From assembly GCA_037903355.1 (NCBI GenBank), contig JBAJFE010000009.1, positions 1,302,001-1,366,000 on the forward strand: a DNA stretch of 64,000 bases, given 5' to 3'. Shown here piece by piece: positions 49,850 through 63,601 of the stretch. Both the position numbers and the translations under genes were made by a program. This DNA is from Trichuris trichiura. Taxonomy: Eukaryota; Nematoda; Enoplea; Trichinellida; Trichuridae. Every line of letters begins with the position of its first letter. The stretch's first letter is position 1. Below the pieces are notes generated by a model. The model was not told the origin of the DNA. It saw only the letters and a program-made list of their open reading frames with translations, and did no database searches.

Positions 49850-52800
49850 GACTATCATCCGTTTTCGTGTACAACGTTGCGCGACGCGGATCTCCGCCGT
49901 GCGTCGCTTTCCTAACGCGTAGGTGTTAACAGCTTGTGTAAACTTGCTTGCTTGGCGCCATGATTAGCTTGCAACCGTTTTGGACGCGTTGGCAAGTAAA
50001 AACTGCATTTGCCAAGCATGCCATAGCGGTAACGCGCGCAGCGGGGCGTCAGGAATGTAAGGTCAGCTTTATGTTGTCGACCTTGACTTGTTGTACTCCT
50101 GCTGTTTGGTGTACTGTAATATGGAAATGAACGAACACAACGAGATGGCGATTACGCAGTCGCTAGTATGACCTGTCGTCAGTGCATGCCTGCATGAGTG
50201 AGCAACACTTCTTGAAACGGACTAAACCCTTTGTGATGGAATGAAGCAGAGGAAAGACAGCATACTGTAGATTTGTCTGAATGTCCCAAAGGCTAAACTT
50301 TTTCGTAACCCTTTTCATCGTCGCTTGATTTATGCAAGCCTTGATAACCTACTTGAATTCAACGAAAAATTTCCAGCGCTGTCACTCAGCATGCCAAAGC
50401 GCCCTTTGATGGTAAGGAAAAGCTTTAGAAATGGTTGACATGTTGTTGACATGCTCACGATTACGAGCAGAAGAAATGGTAAGTTGGTCTTAGTGCTTTA
50501 TGTAATCTTTGGCGGCTGCTAAACTGATATTTACTGAATTGTATGCATTACAAAGTGGTAAGCTGATTCTGCAAAACTTAAGTTTAAGCTGAGAACCTTA
50601 ATCCTAACTGACTAGGTTAGAGGGCGGGCGGGAGTTAGCTTTCCTTAAATAAATCTCAAAGACTTGCTCAAATTTGCCTATACAATAATTTATGCATACG
50701 CACAAGCGCGTAGTTGTCGCAGATAAGCTTCTGCTCTGTCTTTTGCTCAAGATTTTGATGCTTTAAAAGAGCTGAAAAACTAGAACAGCTTCATCTGGCA
50801 GTCTCTTCCATCTGTACGAATTTCTCCCTCCGAAGCAGTCACCAACTTGCTGCAGTCGTATGATGGCTAATTTTTGCTAACTCAGCAGCTCACGTAAGAG
50901 CTTTTGATTTCAAAATTGGCTTTTGGCCTTTTGAACGCATAAAATTATTAGCGGATCATCTTTTTTGGCTGTTCACTAAAAATGAAGCAAATTAGAAAAC
51001 AGTTTTTATTTCAGCTTAAGCAGCAATCCAAGTTCGGCGCATTTAAAAGAAGCTGCAGGTAGCGCTTGCGCGATGGAACGCGTTTTTATTGAGTAGAAAA
51101 TTGGACTGAAAAGTGCGCGCGCAATGTTTGTTATACAATCAAATCTGACTGACATTTTTGTCTGTAAATCAGCCAAGTTAGGATAGGAAGCGTGACAGTG
51201 TTTTTCCTTTTACACGACGCGGTCAGAGTTATTGCAATGAAGTATTTTTGTAAAAAGTACTTCATTGATCACTGTTGAAGCTTCACCTGCGAGATCATTA
51301 ATCAACGGGAGATTCGTTACAGTCGGACAAAGCGTAGCGTTCCATCTCCCAAGGACGGTCAGGCAATCTGCCAATCGCTGGCGTAGAGTCGAGCTTATTT
51401 CCGCCATCGTTGCAATTCAATTGGAGCGTACGTTACCGCGTAAACTGGAATTTTCAGTTGCTGCTCCCTTGCGCGCTGCTCGAAGTCAAACGAGTTTCGG
51501 CAACGACTACAGTAAGCAAAAGGGTTACGTCACAAAGAGCAGACAGCTAAGTCAGTCATCTTTTGAGAGTACAAAGGGCGGTTTGGCAGATCAGAATTCC
51601 ATTTCAGAAAAGACGCTGACACAACACGCTGAGCAGCAAAGAAAAGAGCGCATCGCTATGCTGAAAACTTGGACTTATGCAAATTTGCTTTTCCCGCATG
51701 CAGTGGCTAAATATCGATTGTTCATCCATTCCAAGTAAATGATTGTCGTTCAGCAAAGAAGAATAGACAAAAGCGTTGGTGTCTTGGTTTAAGCTTCAAA
51801 CGTTGAACTCTGCCTACTGCTAGTATCGATATCTTCTTTTAGCATCGCTCTTTCGCGTTTGCTTTTGATTAACGGTTGTACAGATGCTTGCAGCTGCCGC
51901 GCTGTCGTCTGTTGGCGGCAAGAAAATTCTTTTCTTCGATCAGGTCGTCGCGCTTCATTGCTTAAAACGCCTTTTCATATCCGTCGAAGAGAGCTAGCAC
52001 TTTTGAGCAGTGTTGTCCAAAGGCGCGCAACTGTCACGCTCTCTCCACCAGCTGAGAGAAATGTTTTTTTTGTTTTAGCTATTTCAACTTTGCGCTGGCT
52101 TGGCCTCGCGTCATTTGGGCTGACGCAACATGCGAAGCCTTGAAGTTGGTGGTCAAAGCAGTTAGTGCTGCAAGCAATCGTGCCTTGGATGCGCGCCTGG
52201 TTACGTCAGTCTTTGTGCGCTTCGCTAGTCCGTTGATCTTTCGAACACCCAACGCATTTGCATGTCTTCAGACTAAGCAAAAGGCCATAAATTAAGTCCT
52301 CATGGTTAATATGCCTCAAATTTGATTGCTTTTAATGCAAAGGGTGCTACAGATAAGGAAGCCAGCTCTGGATGATCAAATGATGACCCTTTCGCATTCT
52401 AACGTGGTCAGGAAAGTATATTAATGATTTTTCATACTATATTGGCTTTACGCCCACAGTCAGATGGCCTACATGTTGAGTCAATGTGGGTTTATTCTAT
52501 TGCATGTTTTTGTAGTTCATAAACTGGTGCAGAAGCCTAAGATATATGGAAAAGGTCACTTAGTCTTTTTTATCGTTCTCTATGATGTATAGGCAGTAAG
52601 TGTTCTGAAAGCTGGATATGCCATGACCATGTTTTCATTATGCCTATCGACCAAGAAATTGTGCACTACTCTGTTCTTCCTTTTGACTAAATGTAATAGT
52701 AGTTTGTCGTTTCCCCTCCATCATCTATTTCAAGCATTTTAGAGGCATTGATTTCATACCTGTTGAAAGCAAAGGAGAGAGAGATACCTTCCGCTAGCAA

Positions 52801-55800
52801 ATGCATCGACATAGGTGCGTGCGTGACGTAATGATTATTTATGCAAAGGCGCGTAGACTGGCTGGCTTTTCGTATGCTCACATGAAAGCCAATTTGGAGT
52901 CAAACATTACTTTCTCACTATTAGGTATCAGAAGAGCGCTTTTCTCTTCAGCTTTTCATGTCATGAAATTTACTATGCATACTTAGTCCACTCGCTAAGA
53001 CGTGCAAGTTGGGTTATTTATTTGAGATTGAATGAGTCGTCAAAGCGAGCCAGTCCAATCGTTCCCGCCAAGGTCAATTCTGTAGATTATTTTCTGACTA
53101 TATAAGTAAGAACAGAGAATACCTCAATTTTAATGCTCTCTATTATTATTCCAATATAATTTGCAAGCAGATAGCTTATCTTCGTTTTTAGAAGTGCAGA
53201 GTGAAGAGACTGACGTCACGTGCATACAAACTTAGCGAATAGCGACACAATATGTCCTTATTTTACTGTATTTGCGTAGTATACAGTCAGCAGGCACTTA
53301 TGAAGTCTGTAAACCTCTAATTATGAATACCAGCAAAAGTGTACATACACAAATAAGGAAATTCTTTTGCCGAAACTTGCTTTAAACTATGTAATTAAGA
53401 AATCATTACGTTGTTTTACCAGTTATTGTCCATATGGTTTACTTCTTCTATGCGCTTGCAAACATATTCAATCGCGAAAGCTTTTTCTGTATACTAACTG
53501 TATTCATTTACAGAGCAAAGCTTATCTCATTAACAGTTTAAGTAAAATGATGATCTATAAGGTTTACAGTAAACAAAAAGTCATATTAGTTTTTGGTAAT
53601 GCTTCAAATGAAACCGCGCTGAACGGGAATGCTCATAGATGCTTTGCCCGCGTAAAAGTGACTTCAAGTTTTCTGTTTTTTGCTTTAATGATTTTTAATG
53701 CAAATACTTTTGGCGGGCGTTTTTTAAGTCAGCTCAAAAAAACTGCTACTCCCTGCAGTACGATAAGTTCAGTGCTTCAGCAATGGAATAGCTTTTCCTG
53801 ATCGAATGGGGATGAAAGTTAAGCAGCACTCTTGCGACTTTACGCACAGTAGTGTTAGCGAACCGACGCGGCTGTTTTGGGAGCACAGTAACCCCGGAAA
53901 TAATAATTCGTGAGATAATTCATTTAAGTAGAAATGACTGCATACTTTTGTCATTAACTCTTTTATGTCTTCTACCCCGTAAAAATATGCATTCTTATTC
54001 ATCAGCAAAAAGCAGGTGGCATACGGGGCGAAAATGAATTTAAAATTTTATGACTATACTTTTTTAGGAAGCATAAAAGCATGCTTGGATGAAAGATTAG
54101 TTCTAAACTCCTTGCAACATTATTATATCAGTAAAATATTTTCAGAAATTTAAATAATAATTAGGTAAAGCGAAACAAGCCAAATGAAATGCATATTTTC
54201 AATACCTCGTCTGTCCGTCGTCATCTTCCCTGAAACTATCGTCAGTGGCAACCTGAAAACGCTTTTTTAGCGAAGTAGCAACGTTGTATCTGCATGTTAC
54301 TTTCGGCGGGGAATACTAAACACGGAATAGTTATAGTTTTTGAACTGAACAGTTTCCGTGCCATTAACTGGTCGTTTGCACGTTAAGTCGGCCGTAAATT
54401 CGGACCATTCAAAGCAGCAAAATGGACATTTTCCTTTTGGCTAAAGGTCTTTCATTTGCATTGAAGCAAGTTTTTTTGGCAACTTTATCGTCTGGCGCCC
54501 TTTTCAGATCGGCTTGCGATTAACATTTTTGAAATGCTTTGGCAGTCACCCAGTCTAAACAACCTGCAAGCCGAAAGCATCTATGCGTCCTTAGGAGTGC
54601 AAAAGCATTTCCGCCGTCGTGTTGTTTCATTGTGATTGCCTGCTGCTAGTGGCAAGCAATCGATGGATTAAAGATTTTCGCTTCTTTGAGCAATTGTCAA
54701 TGATGCGAGAAACAAAATTTGACTTGTGCTGTTCAACCATCAATCTGGGACAGGGATATAGTGAGGCGGAAGCTTTCATCTGTCAATTGGTGAAAAGAGT
54801 TGAATAGTCACCAAGCTATCTTAACTGATTGCCAATCTCTTTTCAAAAGGACATTGTAGGCGGTGCACACGAGTTTAATCTCTAAAAAGGCAGCTTTACT
54901 ACGCTAATCATAAAACAAATCTTTTATAGCTCTAAGCCAACTTAAGCTGCAACATCAGCTTTTAGCCATCTTGTTTTGAAGGATTATAAGAATCATATCA
55001 TCTGTTGGTTGAAATGCCTATTTGTACCACTCCTAAAAGTATCCTCATTGCAAAGTCAATTGCCTCACTGAACCCTGATCAACTTGACTGACATGCAATC
55101 CCTGCAGCCTATCTCCAACTACCATTGTAATCTATTTAAGCTGCCTTCTGTTAATTAATAGAAGCGTGAACATCAGACAGTATCGCAAATTAATCATATC
55201 TAGTCTCATTATGCAAATGTTTGCACTTCACAAAAGGTGCTACAGAGAATGTACGCTAAAGCGACTACTTATTAGTAATGCTGCTGAACAATAAGTTATA
55301 TTTAAAAAATAAAATAGGAAAAGTGATTTTGCCAAGTCACGGAGTGTGCGTCAAAAAAATATCAGTGATTTGCCAATGGTATATAGTTTATTATGCGAGA
55401 AGTAATACGTGCTTACAGAACGCCCTGACTTAACTCAAAATGTAAGGAAACCCGCGGGAAATGCCAGCGGTTATGGAAAAATGGTAAATAATGAGATAGT
55501 TACTTAATTATTTCTATTATGGGTATGTGGCATAATCCCTTTCTCGATTGGCAGAAGTACAAGGAAACAAGAAACTTGCAGCATTTTCCTAAGTCATTTT
55601 GCATTGTCAAAAAAGCGTTTTTTCATCCTTTCAGTTTTTGCATAAAGTCACCACGTCATATTTGTAATGGAAATCTATCTCACCGCTGGAAGCAGCGAAG
55701 TCCGTAATTATTTTGCATAAATATAAGGTATTTTGTATTTGCTTGTCCCTTCAATATCGCTATTTTATTAGGCGATAAATAACAAAATATTTACGCTTAT

Positions 55801-56351
55801 TATTAAAGTCAGTCTGACGACATATCCTTTGCAAAAGATGCTTCATGCGTACGGTGGGATTTGGAAAATGATCTGCTATTCAGCAGCAGCATTTTCACAG
55901 GACAATCTTAATTTATTAATACAGGTTTTGCATTCTTTTAACACGGTATCAATGAGTTTACGATATGCAAATCAGCACTGGCATGCTAAGCATATTTTGC
56001 GTCTTATGTTGCATCTTTGCTTTGAAGATTATGCGCATTTTATAACTACTGAAGTAAGTTTCATTGTTTTTTTTATCTCATAGGCACGGACGTTTTTAGT
56101 ATATTAAACATTTCACAAAGTTTTTAGGATGTATGTAGACGTGTTGTTTCTCAGCAAACTGTGTAAAGGCGTTAGGGTCGTTGTTTAAGCAGCGTAATCA
56201 CGCAATCATCTTCCGTAATGTTACAGTATAAGTTAGTATGAACATGAAAGTGTAAGTGCATAATTTAGCACGATCACGTGAAAGAGGAATTTGAAATTAT
56301 TAAACCGTACCTAAGACATGATGAAATACAGGACGTTTCCTAGCGCTTATG
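49850..56351. other. Intergenic, 6.5 kb, no gene recognised
   Basis: A 157-codon frame at 51265-51738 (plus) and a 144-codon frame at 53367-53801 (plus) are the longest. Neither has a recognisable domain, signal peptide or flanking splice chain. A tight palindrome lies at 51235-51267. No Hox4 homeobox or hexapeptide is visible on either strand. Confidence 0.4.
51235..51267. repeat. Tight 33-bp palindrome
   Basis: CAATGAAGTA (51235-51244) pairs exactly with TACTTCATTG (51258-51267). Between them T5 pairs with A-rich sequence, giving a stem of about 15 bp with a three-base loop. It is a strong cruciform or hairpin, too short for a microRNA precursor. Confidence 0.6.
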
Positions 56352-56612
56352 TAGGTTTTCATATTCAAAAGAAAGACAGTTTTCGTACGGTTTTGTCTCA
56401 CCCGTTGTTGGTTTCTGAAATAGCCAAAGCAAACGCCTTAGCAACGAGTGGATGACAATGTTATATGTTCGACCTTGAACGTATAACATTGTTCTGAATC
56501 TTTCTTAATAACTGCGCATCCATCCTTTGATGGGGCATTTGCTTTAGCTATTTCAAAAACCAACAACGGACAAGACGAAACTGTGCAAAAACTCTGACAT
56601 GAAAATCTTTAG
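56352..56612. mobile_element. Fold-back element with imperfect long inverted arms
   Basis: The left arm around 56375-56470 is the imperfect reverse complement of 56476-56597. CCGTTGTTGGTTT followed by TGAAATAGC on the left matches the complement of GCTATTTCA and AAACCAACAACGG on the right. An inner palindrome (CAATGTTATA at one end, TATAACATTG at the other) lies at 56456-56491. There is no coding sequence. It looks like an old non-autonomous inverted-repeat element. The boundaries are approximate. Confidence 0.6.
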
Positions 56613-59387
56613 ACACGTTAAAAAGCTTCCAGTTTTCAAGGTAATGTAAATATATGGTAATATTGGTCTGAAACATCTTTTATCACTCTTATCTACTTAG
56701 TACTGATATGGCGTTCCCTTGTTCGCTACACGTTTTGTTTTTGCAGAAACCATGAGAATCTTTCCCGCCTTACGCCATATGAAATCATCTCTGAAGTGAA
56801 TCTTCACTCAACCTACGCGAAGTACGCTTTCGTCAGAAAATTGTGCTACGATTTTTAAAGTGAGGCAATAACCACTTAATAAAGTTCTTATTAGCAGAAC
56901 TATTTTGCTTTTATTGCTACCAGGCAACTGATTTTACCTTATAGGGCACGCATTTCCTTTTACGGTCAGCAGTATGCCTTCAGTCAACTGGCTTACTTGA
57001 ATATTGTGCTTCCTTGGGTAATGCTGAAAATTTACAATAATGAGACTTGGATTGCTTCAAGTACAACCGAACCACAGCTGTGTGCTCAGACAGCGTTTTT
57101 TCAAGTCACTAAAAGAGGTATGACATTGATGACTTCAGTCGCGTTATATTTTAGAATCCGCACACATTTGTTAGAAAAAAACAGTCGCATTGACTATCTC
57201 TCCGCCTAAATAAAAGTTTCAAGAAAATTTTTGCTCCTTTGTATGCTTAATTTTTTTTTGTGAGAACAAGGTCAGAAAAAAATGTAATAATACTTTGCAA
57301 CTTACTCCTCATTTCATTAATGCATTTTCAAGAGTGCGCAGCGGGGCTAATCAGTTAATAGAAGCGAAAAAAGAAAGCCGGCGCTCTCATTACCCCAAAG
57401 GGATACTTTTCACAAAGTTGGCCAATTACAATTTGCATACATTTACCGCTCCGCCGAGAGGTATGTAAATATACATTAATTTTTGCGCTTGTTTTTCCCG
57501 AAATGAAAACCGAACTTTTTGGCTTTTCGTCTAAATAATTTATAAAAATCGACACTCGATTGCAAGTTTGGAAGGCAAGTGAACTTTGAATTCAATAAAG
57601 CCGCCAATGCTTATTAGGAAGATCGAACTTCTGTCTGGGACAAATGGACATCAGTCATGACTTACTAATTACGTGAAACAGTCTCTGATCGGCAGCTTTG
57701 ACTGATTTCCTGTGCACTACTGTTTCGAACGAGTAAGCTAAAAGTTATCTCAAAGGACAGTCTGAGAGCTTGTTTGTCCTGTTGAGTAATGACCGCGTCA
57801 GCTACAAGTGGTCAACTAAAAGAATGCCGCTTTTCATCATTTACTTCTTTGACTCAACCATTTATCATTTTGATTTGAAAGAGAAATGTCGAAATGCATT
57901 TGGTAATTTTACCCTTCTTTTCTTGCCTTATATGGATACTGAATAATGTCAAATAAGTTATTTACGCTCTGCTGCTCACCTGTGCGTGCGAGTGAGAGTA
58001 AGAAAAGCTGTACGCTTTTACCCGCTAAACGGAAAATAACTTTAAAAAGGGAAAACATTTTCAGCTACCTGAAACCTTACATGGAAGCAAATTCATTTTT
58101 GCCAACGACACTCCACACCGCCCAATGTTGTACGCTCAATCGCGGCAACATTTCTGCCTGCAGAGACGTTTTTGCAAAATTAATTTTTATCTCTGAGCAT
58201 GGATATACCAAAGGCAGAATAGGCTTACTGCGTAAGCCTATTGTTTATCCTTTTATGAAAAGCTAGACACATTTCGTTCAGTTTCCAAAATTCTCTAGTC
58301 AGAAAGCTGAATAAAGCCATTTTCCAGTAGCAAAATTAAGACTTTTAAATGAGAAAGAGAAAACAGCGCTGAAACACATTCCTGAAGGGATCCCATTGTT
58401 TTTGCATTGCTAAAGCCGCCTAGAAACCGCTCGGGTTTAAGTGCTAACAATGAACATTTGCAGTCAGATTAAATGTGAACAACTACAATAGCTTCTCCTA
58501 TTGACCATATCCTTTGTTGAGCTGTAGGATTGCCTAAACAATCACGAAATCACTGACTGCGTTATCATAGGTTCTTAAAAGATATATTAAACTTAAATAT
58601 TACGTAAGAAGATAATATATTCTTTGTAAAGTTTACAGTAACTCAGCATAAACGCCCTAAAACTTATAATCTGCGGAATTATTCAAATTTTGTGAAAGTA
58701 CTTAAGATTAGTTTTAGAATATTTTATTGGCATAAATTTTTTCATTATTGCGAAACGTAGGCACGTATTTACGATTTACATTGCAGCTATTAGGTTGAGA
58801 TATGTATATATGATCGCCTCCACTACATAAACCATAATGAAGATGTATTATATGAGGCAAATGGTAGTATATTTTGTTATTTGGACATTTTTGAACATAA
58901 TAATTTTCGTATGTTAAAGAAATGTTATCATATCAAAAAAGTAACTTTCAAAAGTATCATTTTCTTGGCACCTTTACGTTAACGGCAGTTTGGCGCTGTG
59001 ACTAATGATGACTATAAAAATGACTTACGCATTTGCTAAATAAACGCGAAATTGTTTATTTATAGCTGCCCTCGTCAACGGCTTGTCACGAGTAGTAAAT
59101 TTTTGTGCCTAAAAACTGAAAGAAGCTTTCAATCTCGTGGCTTAAAGTTTGTTGTTTTGCTGCAGGTTGTTGTCAATGACCTTTCTTGAGCCATTTACGA
59201 TTGCAGCAGACGCTAGCGCCTAGCAGGGTATTGAGTGCGTACGTAATCGCAAAATGCCGTTTTTTGGCGCATCTTCCGATAACGCGAATACCTTTAATTC
59301 ATTTTGCAAAACAACTGCCCCATTTTTTTGAAATATTGAAAAATTGACAATGTTCTTTCTGTATCTTACTTGCCGCTTCACGCGCAA

Positions 59388-59422
59388 CGCTCAGGTTGCC
59401 GGAACATCATTCAACCTGAGCG
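59388..59422. repeat. Hairpin with 11-bp perfect arms
   Basis: CGCTCAGGTTG (59388-59398) is the exact complement of CAACCTGAGCG (59412-59422), with a 13-base loop. It is GC-rich within an AT-rich stretch. Function unknown. Confidence 0.55.
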
Positions 59423-62400
59423 CTCGTTTCATCCCTTAGTTTAACGAGGCGAAAAATTATCAACAGTTAATAAAATGCCAGTTCAATTAAGAATTCAATT
59501 TTTTAGTTTTTTCAAACAGTTCTGATGTACGAAATTAATACTGAAATATGCATTATTCTCACAACCTCTGTTTAACGTACAAGTTGGAATAATGAGGCCA
59601 TTTTTACTACTTACTGATAAAAAGTATGAACTGTTGCAAAATTAGTGGGCCGCTGGGTTTTTCAGCTTCCTCAGATCAACACAGTGATGCCAATTTTTAT
59701 ATTCGAACAAAAGTTAAAAAACCATTATGCGAACGTGTACTTTGTGCTAAAGACTGAAATAATCTGTTGTTTCATAATTGAGCCTTCCAAGAAGTTCAAG
59801 CTATGTGACGTTTACACTGCCCACAAAGAGTTCGTTTCGTATGAAATTCGCTAGTCAAAAAGGTACAAAGAATTTCCACTGAAAATAAAGTATTAACACA
59901 TTTTTCCAAAAATGTTACGTCTATACTCAAACGAGCACAGCCAACTGATTGACCCGAAGCAGCTTATGCAAATATATTTTCCAACAATGATATGTTGAAC
60001 ATAGATTAAAGAATTCGTTTAGTCTATTTTCACGTTGAGATACAAATTCCTTACAAGGCAGCGTCAGCTTCTTCAAAAAGTATTCAGCAGTCGCATACCA
60101 TCCCACTGATCGTTTTAGCCAAGTATCCCTATAGCCAACTGATTCAGTAAAATAACTACTAGTCTTGAGGATAAAGATATTTAATATTACTGCCAAAAGA
60201 ATGAGGAATTTCATAAAATTTAGAGGGCGTGTTAAATGTTCGGCATGCAAACCTAAAAACGGCCGAACGAGAATCAGCAGAATCTTTCTGCGCTTAGAAA
60301 TATAATACAAAAGTACAAAACGAAAACGTTGCGACGTAATGTTAAATTTAATTGTTTAAAAGTTTTAGAATAAAACTCATTTCGTATGAATTCAGTACTT
60401 AAGTATCCTAACTTTTGTTCGGAAGTTTTTTGAACCTAAGCTATTATGGACATTAATGTTTAAGCCTTCTGTTGCAAGGAAAGCCCTATGAGAGGGAACC
60501 TGTACTGTTCTCTGAACGGGACAGTCTTTGTGGAAAGCATTAGTGATTTTTTAGTTATGTGAAAATACGAATCCCAAACAGAGCAGATGATGCGTGCGCA
60601 TAAGCAATAACAATACCGTATGAGCACTGATTTACCGCGTCTGAGCAAATGCATTGCCAGAGGTCGATTCTAACTGGAACGCAAATTATTTACAGAAAGA
60701 AAACTTTCATTGAAAAGTATGGTTTTGATTACGGCCTGCAGATGTTCATCATGCTGTAAATATATAGCAAAATATCCCCTTTGAACGAAACTAATAATCT
60801 TTTCGAACTAGCTTGTTCCGCTCTCAACGTTAATGCGTCAAGCAGTTATTCAAGCTGTAGCTTGAGAGAACAAATGCAAATGTGATCAATAGGTATTGAT
60901 ACTTCGTCTAAATCTATTATCATATCCTAATTGGTGGTTATGATATGCTACGTTTAAACAGCTTACGACTAGTTAGTCTGCTGAGCTAAGCCTAAGCTAC
61001 CGGTGCATAGCATGAAACCAGATATGCCAGTATAGCTGACAGCTTGACAAAAATTATTTACTCTATTTTTCACACATCTTCCATGCAACAAAAGAGAGAT
61101 GTCTCCATAAGTCAATAGAGGTTGGTATAAGAAATTGCCTAGTTAATGGTACACTTTTCCAACATAAACTTTAAGCAAGAAAGTATCGTCGTCTTCTCTT
61201 TACGTTGAGAAAGTATAGTCGTTTAAAGTCTTTTTTTTGCGTCATAGGACAATTTCTGTCTTGTCTGACAAATACGTTGCGCGCAATCAATATGAGAGAT
61301 GAAAGAACGGCTGATGATGGGCAGCAAAATGAATGAATGAAAGGCAGTAGAGAAAACAAGCAAATTTTGCGGCAGCCTTTCAATTTTTGCTCAATAAAAT
61401 ACGCACCAGAGAGCAATTGAGCAAAAAGTTTAAATCACGTTCCAATTGAACGTTTATGAGCATGACGACAGCTTCTGAGCTAAGAAAAGCCAGAATAAAG
61501 AGTACGGCATTTTTTGGAGCATATCTATGCAAATGATGAGCTTGACATAAGCATAAGTTTGTTTATATACAATTTCTTCAAGTTTGAAATTAATGAAGTA
61601 AATGAAAAGCTTCACGAGTCGAATATTGCTTTAAATTCAACCATTAGACCGCTATCATAACTCAGCAAAGGCCTTATATGGAATAAGTGCCTTTCAAAAA
61701 AATTATCTGCCGAAAACTCTACAGTAGCAAAGGATTGCTTTAACCTTCCCTTCTTTTGGCATTCAAAGGACTCTACGAAATGGTATATTACAAAATTTTG
61801 GTGGGAATGCTGAAAGCATATCTTGCCGTGTTTATCCAATAACGGAAGCAGCTACTAGTAAATAAAGGATGGTAATGGACTGACGGTGAAGGTGAACGTA
61901 GGCAAAGCAAATTACTTCTTAAAGTTTTTAATATTTCATTGCTTTTTTTGCTGTTGAATAACCCCTCCCAATGAGGTATAGTTGGACCGACGTTACGTAA
62001 TTTAAAAATGTGAACTCCAAGTCGTATGATAAACATGCCTGCTCAGTTCGGAATTGAAATTGAACCTCTTAAGGTTACTTTCACCTTGCAAAATCTTTCT
62101 AGCACAGTCTAACTCAAGTACGGCTCAAGAAGGACTTAGTTGCTTAGTATTCTCACCTGCGAGAACCATTTTTCCCGCTCTCTGTTCAAGTTGTTGTTGC
62201 CAAAGGATTACAGCAAAGCTCATAAGTTCGCAAAATGTTCGAACTTAGCGAAGCACATCTGTAAGCTCCTTCGCTAACATATTCATAACGTTGCTTTCAT
62301 CCTTTAAGTGAATATTTTTTGGGAAGATATCTACGGCCAGTTCATCATTTTTAGCATCATTCTATCTTACATACAATGAATGGTACACTTCTTCAAAGAA

Positions 62401-63580
62401 AAGGTCTCATTTGACTAAATTGTTGAAACTTTCCAGCTTGACTTTCTGCGCAAAGTTCTACGTCCATACGAAGATGGGGAAAAGCCATTTTTGGCAGCAA
62501 AGGACTGATTTTACAAAGCGACCCGCAGGATGGTTATTTTTTGGACATTCGGGATTGTCTCGGTTTAATTGAACGATTGTTGGAAATGATTTATCCCCTT
62601 TGAACTTGGCGTCATTGCAAAGCGGAGGAATGAAAATGAACGCCAAGCTGATCATGTCAGTAAGAGGCAAAGTACAGTGGATGAAGTTCAGTAAAGGCCG
62701 CCGTCCGTCTGGCGCTCCAATGGATGGCACGAAAGTGGTGATGAATTGCCGAAAAGCAAAAGCCGAGAAAATGGCAAGAAAGTTGCAAAGAGAACTGCCG
62801 CTGCCAGGCAGTGTCTCTTTGCCAGGAATTCGACGGCCGTCGCATGCGTTGAAAGTGTTACGGCGGATTCAACGCAGCAAGCATGAAATGAAAAATGACC
62901 GGCAAGAGCGCAGACATTTCTGAGCAAGGCGAATCCTTTCGTCTGTCTGGTTGAGAAATCGAAACACGACGGTCAAAGAGGCCGACTGATTTTGATAAAT
63001 TAACTGGAACGGCGGCAAGGCCCAGTCGATTCTGTCTTGTCAAAAGTTCAGTTTTAAAGTTTTACGCCAGACTTTTTTTGACATTTCAGGGGCTTGACCG
63101 GTTCAGCGAGTCTCTAATGGCGTCCGCCCTTCATACTAAGGTGAACAGCCGCACCCATATACAAAACAACTCTTTTCATCCTATTCATCCAATATCTGTC
63201 GTTAATAGCCGCTGCTCCATCTGGTATATTAGCTGCCAACCATAAAGCCGCGCATGGATGCAACTCCCTAACTGCGTAGGCGTATATGAGCTAACAAAAT
63301 CACCAATCGTTTCGGTCCGATGAATTCGGTATGCAGTTTTTTTGTACGCACTTTACAACGTCACCATCGTGTGCTCAATGCGGCTTACATTTTCCAAAAG
63401 CAGCGAAGCGTGCATACTCCCCGACAAGTATGACAGTTGAGAAATGGGCCGCTTTTAAGGGGGCAAATAAAAGTCTATTGCATCGAACAAACACCGTATC
63501 TATTCAACGCACATCATCAGCGGCGCGGCTTTGGTTTTTCCATAAACGACTGATGATGTGACGGCCAGTGATGTGACGAT

Positions 63581-63601
63581 GACGACGACGACGACGACGA
63601 C
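63581..63601. repeat. GAC trinucleotide microsatellite
   Basis: Seven uninterrupted GAC units. It lies in a short open frame that is probably not coding. Confidence 0.8.

Noticed and set aside
51265..51738. 157-codon plus-strand frame
   Set aside because: It has no domain, signal peptide or splice context, and an open frame exists on the opposite strand. Length alone is not enough in a 64-kb window.
62600..62923. 107-codon frame containing QWMK, considered as a Hox hexapeptide exon
   Set aside because: It lacks the flanking residues of any Hox group, lies on the plus strand unlike the other Hox genes here, and no homeobox follows.
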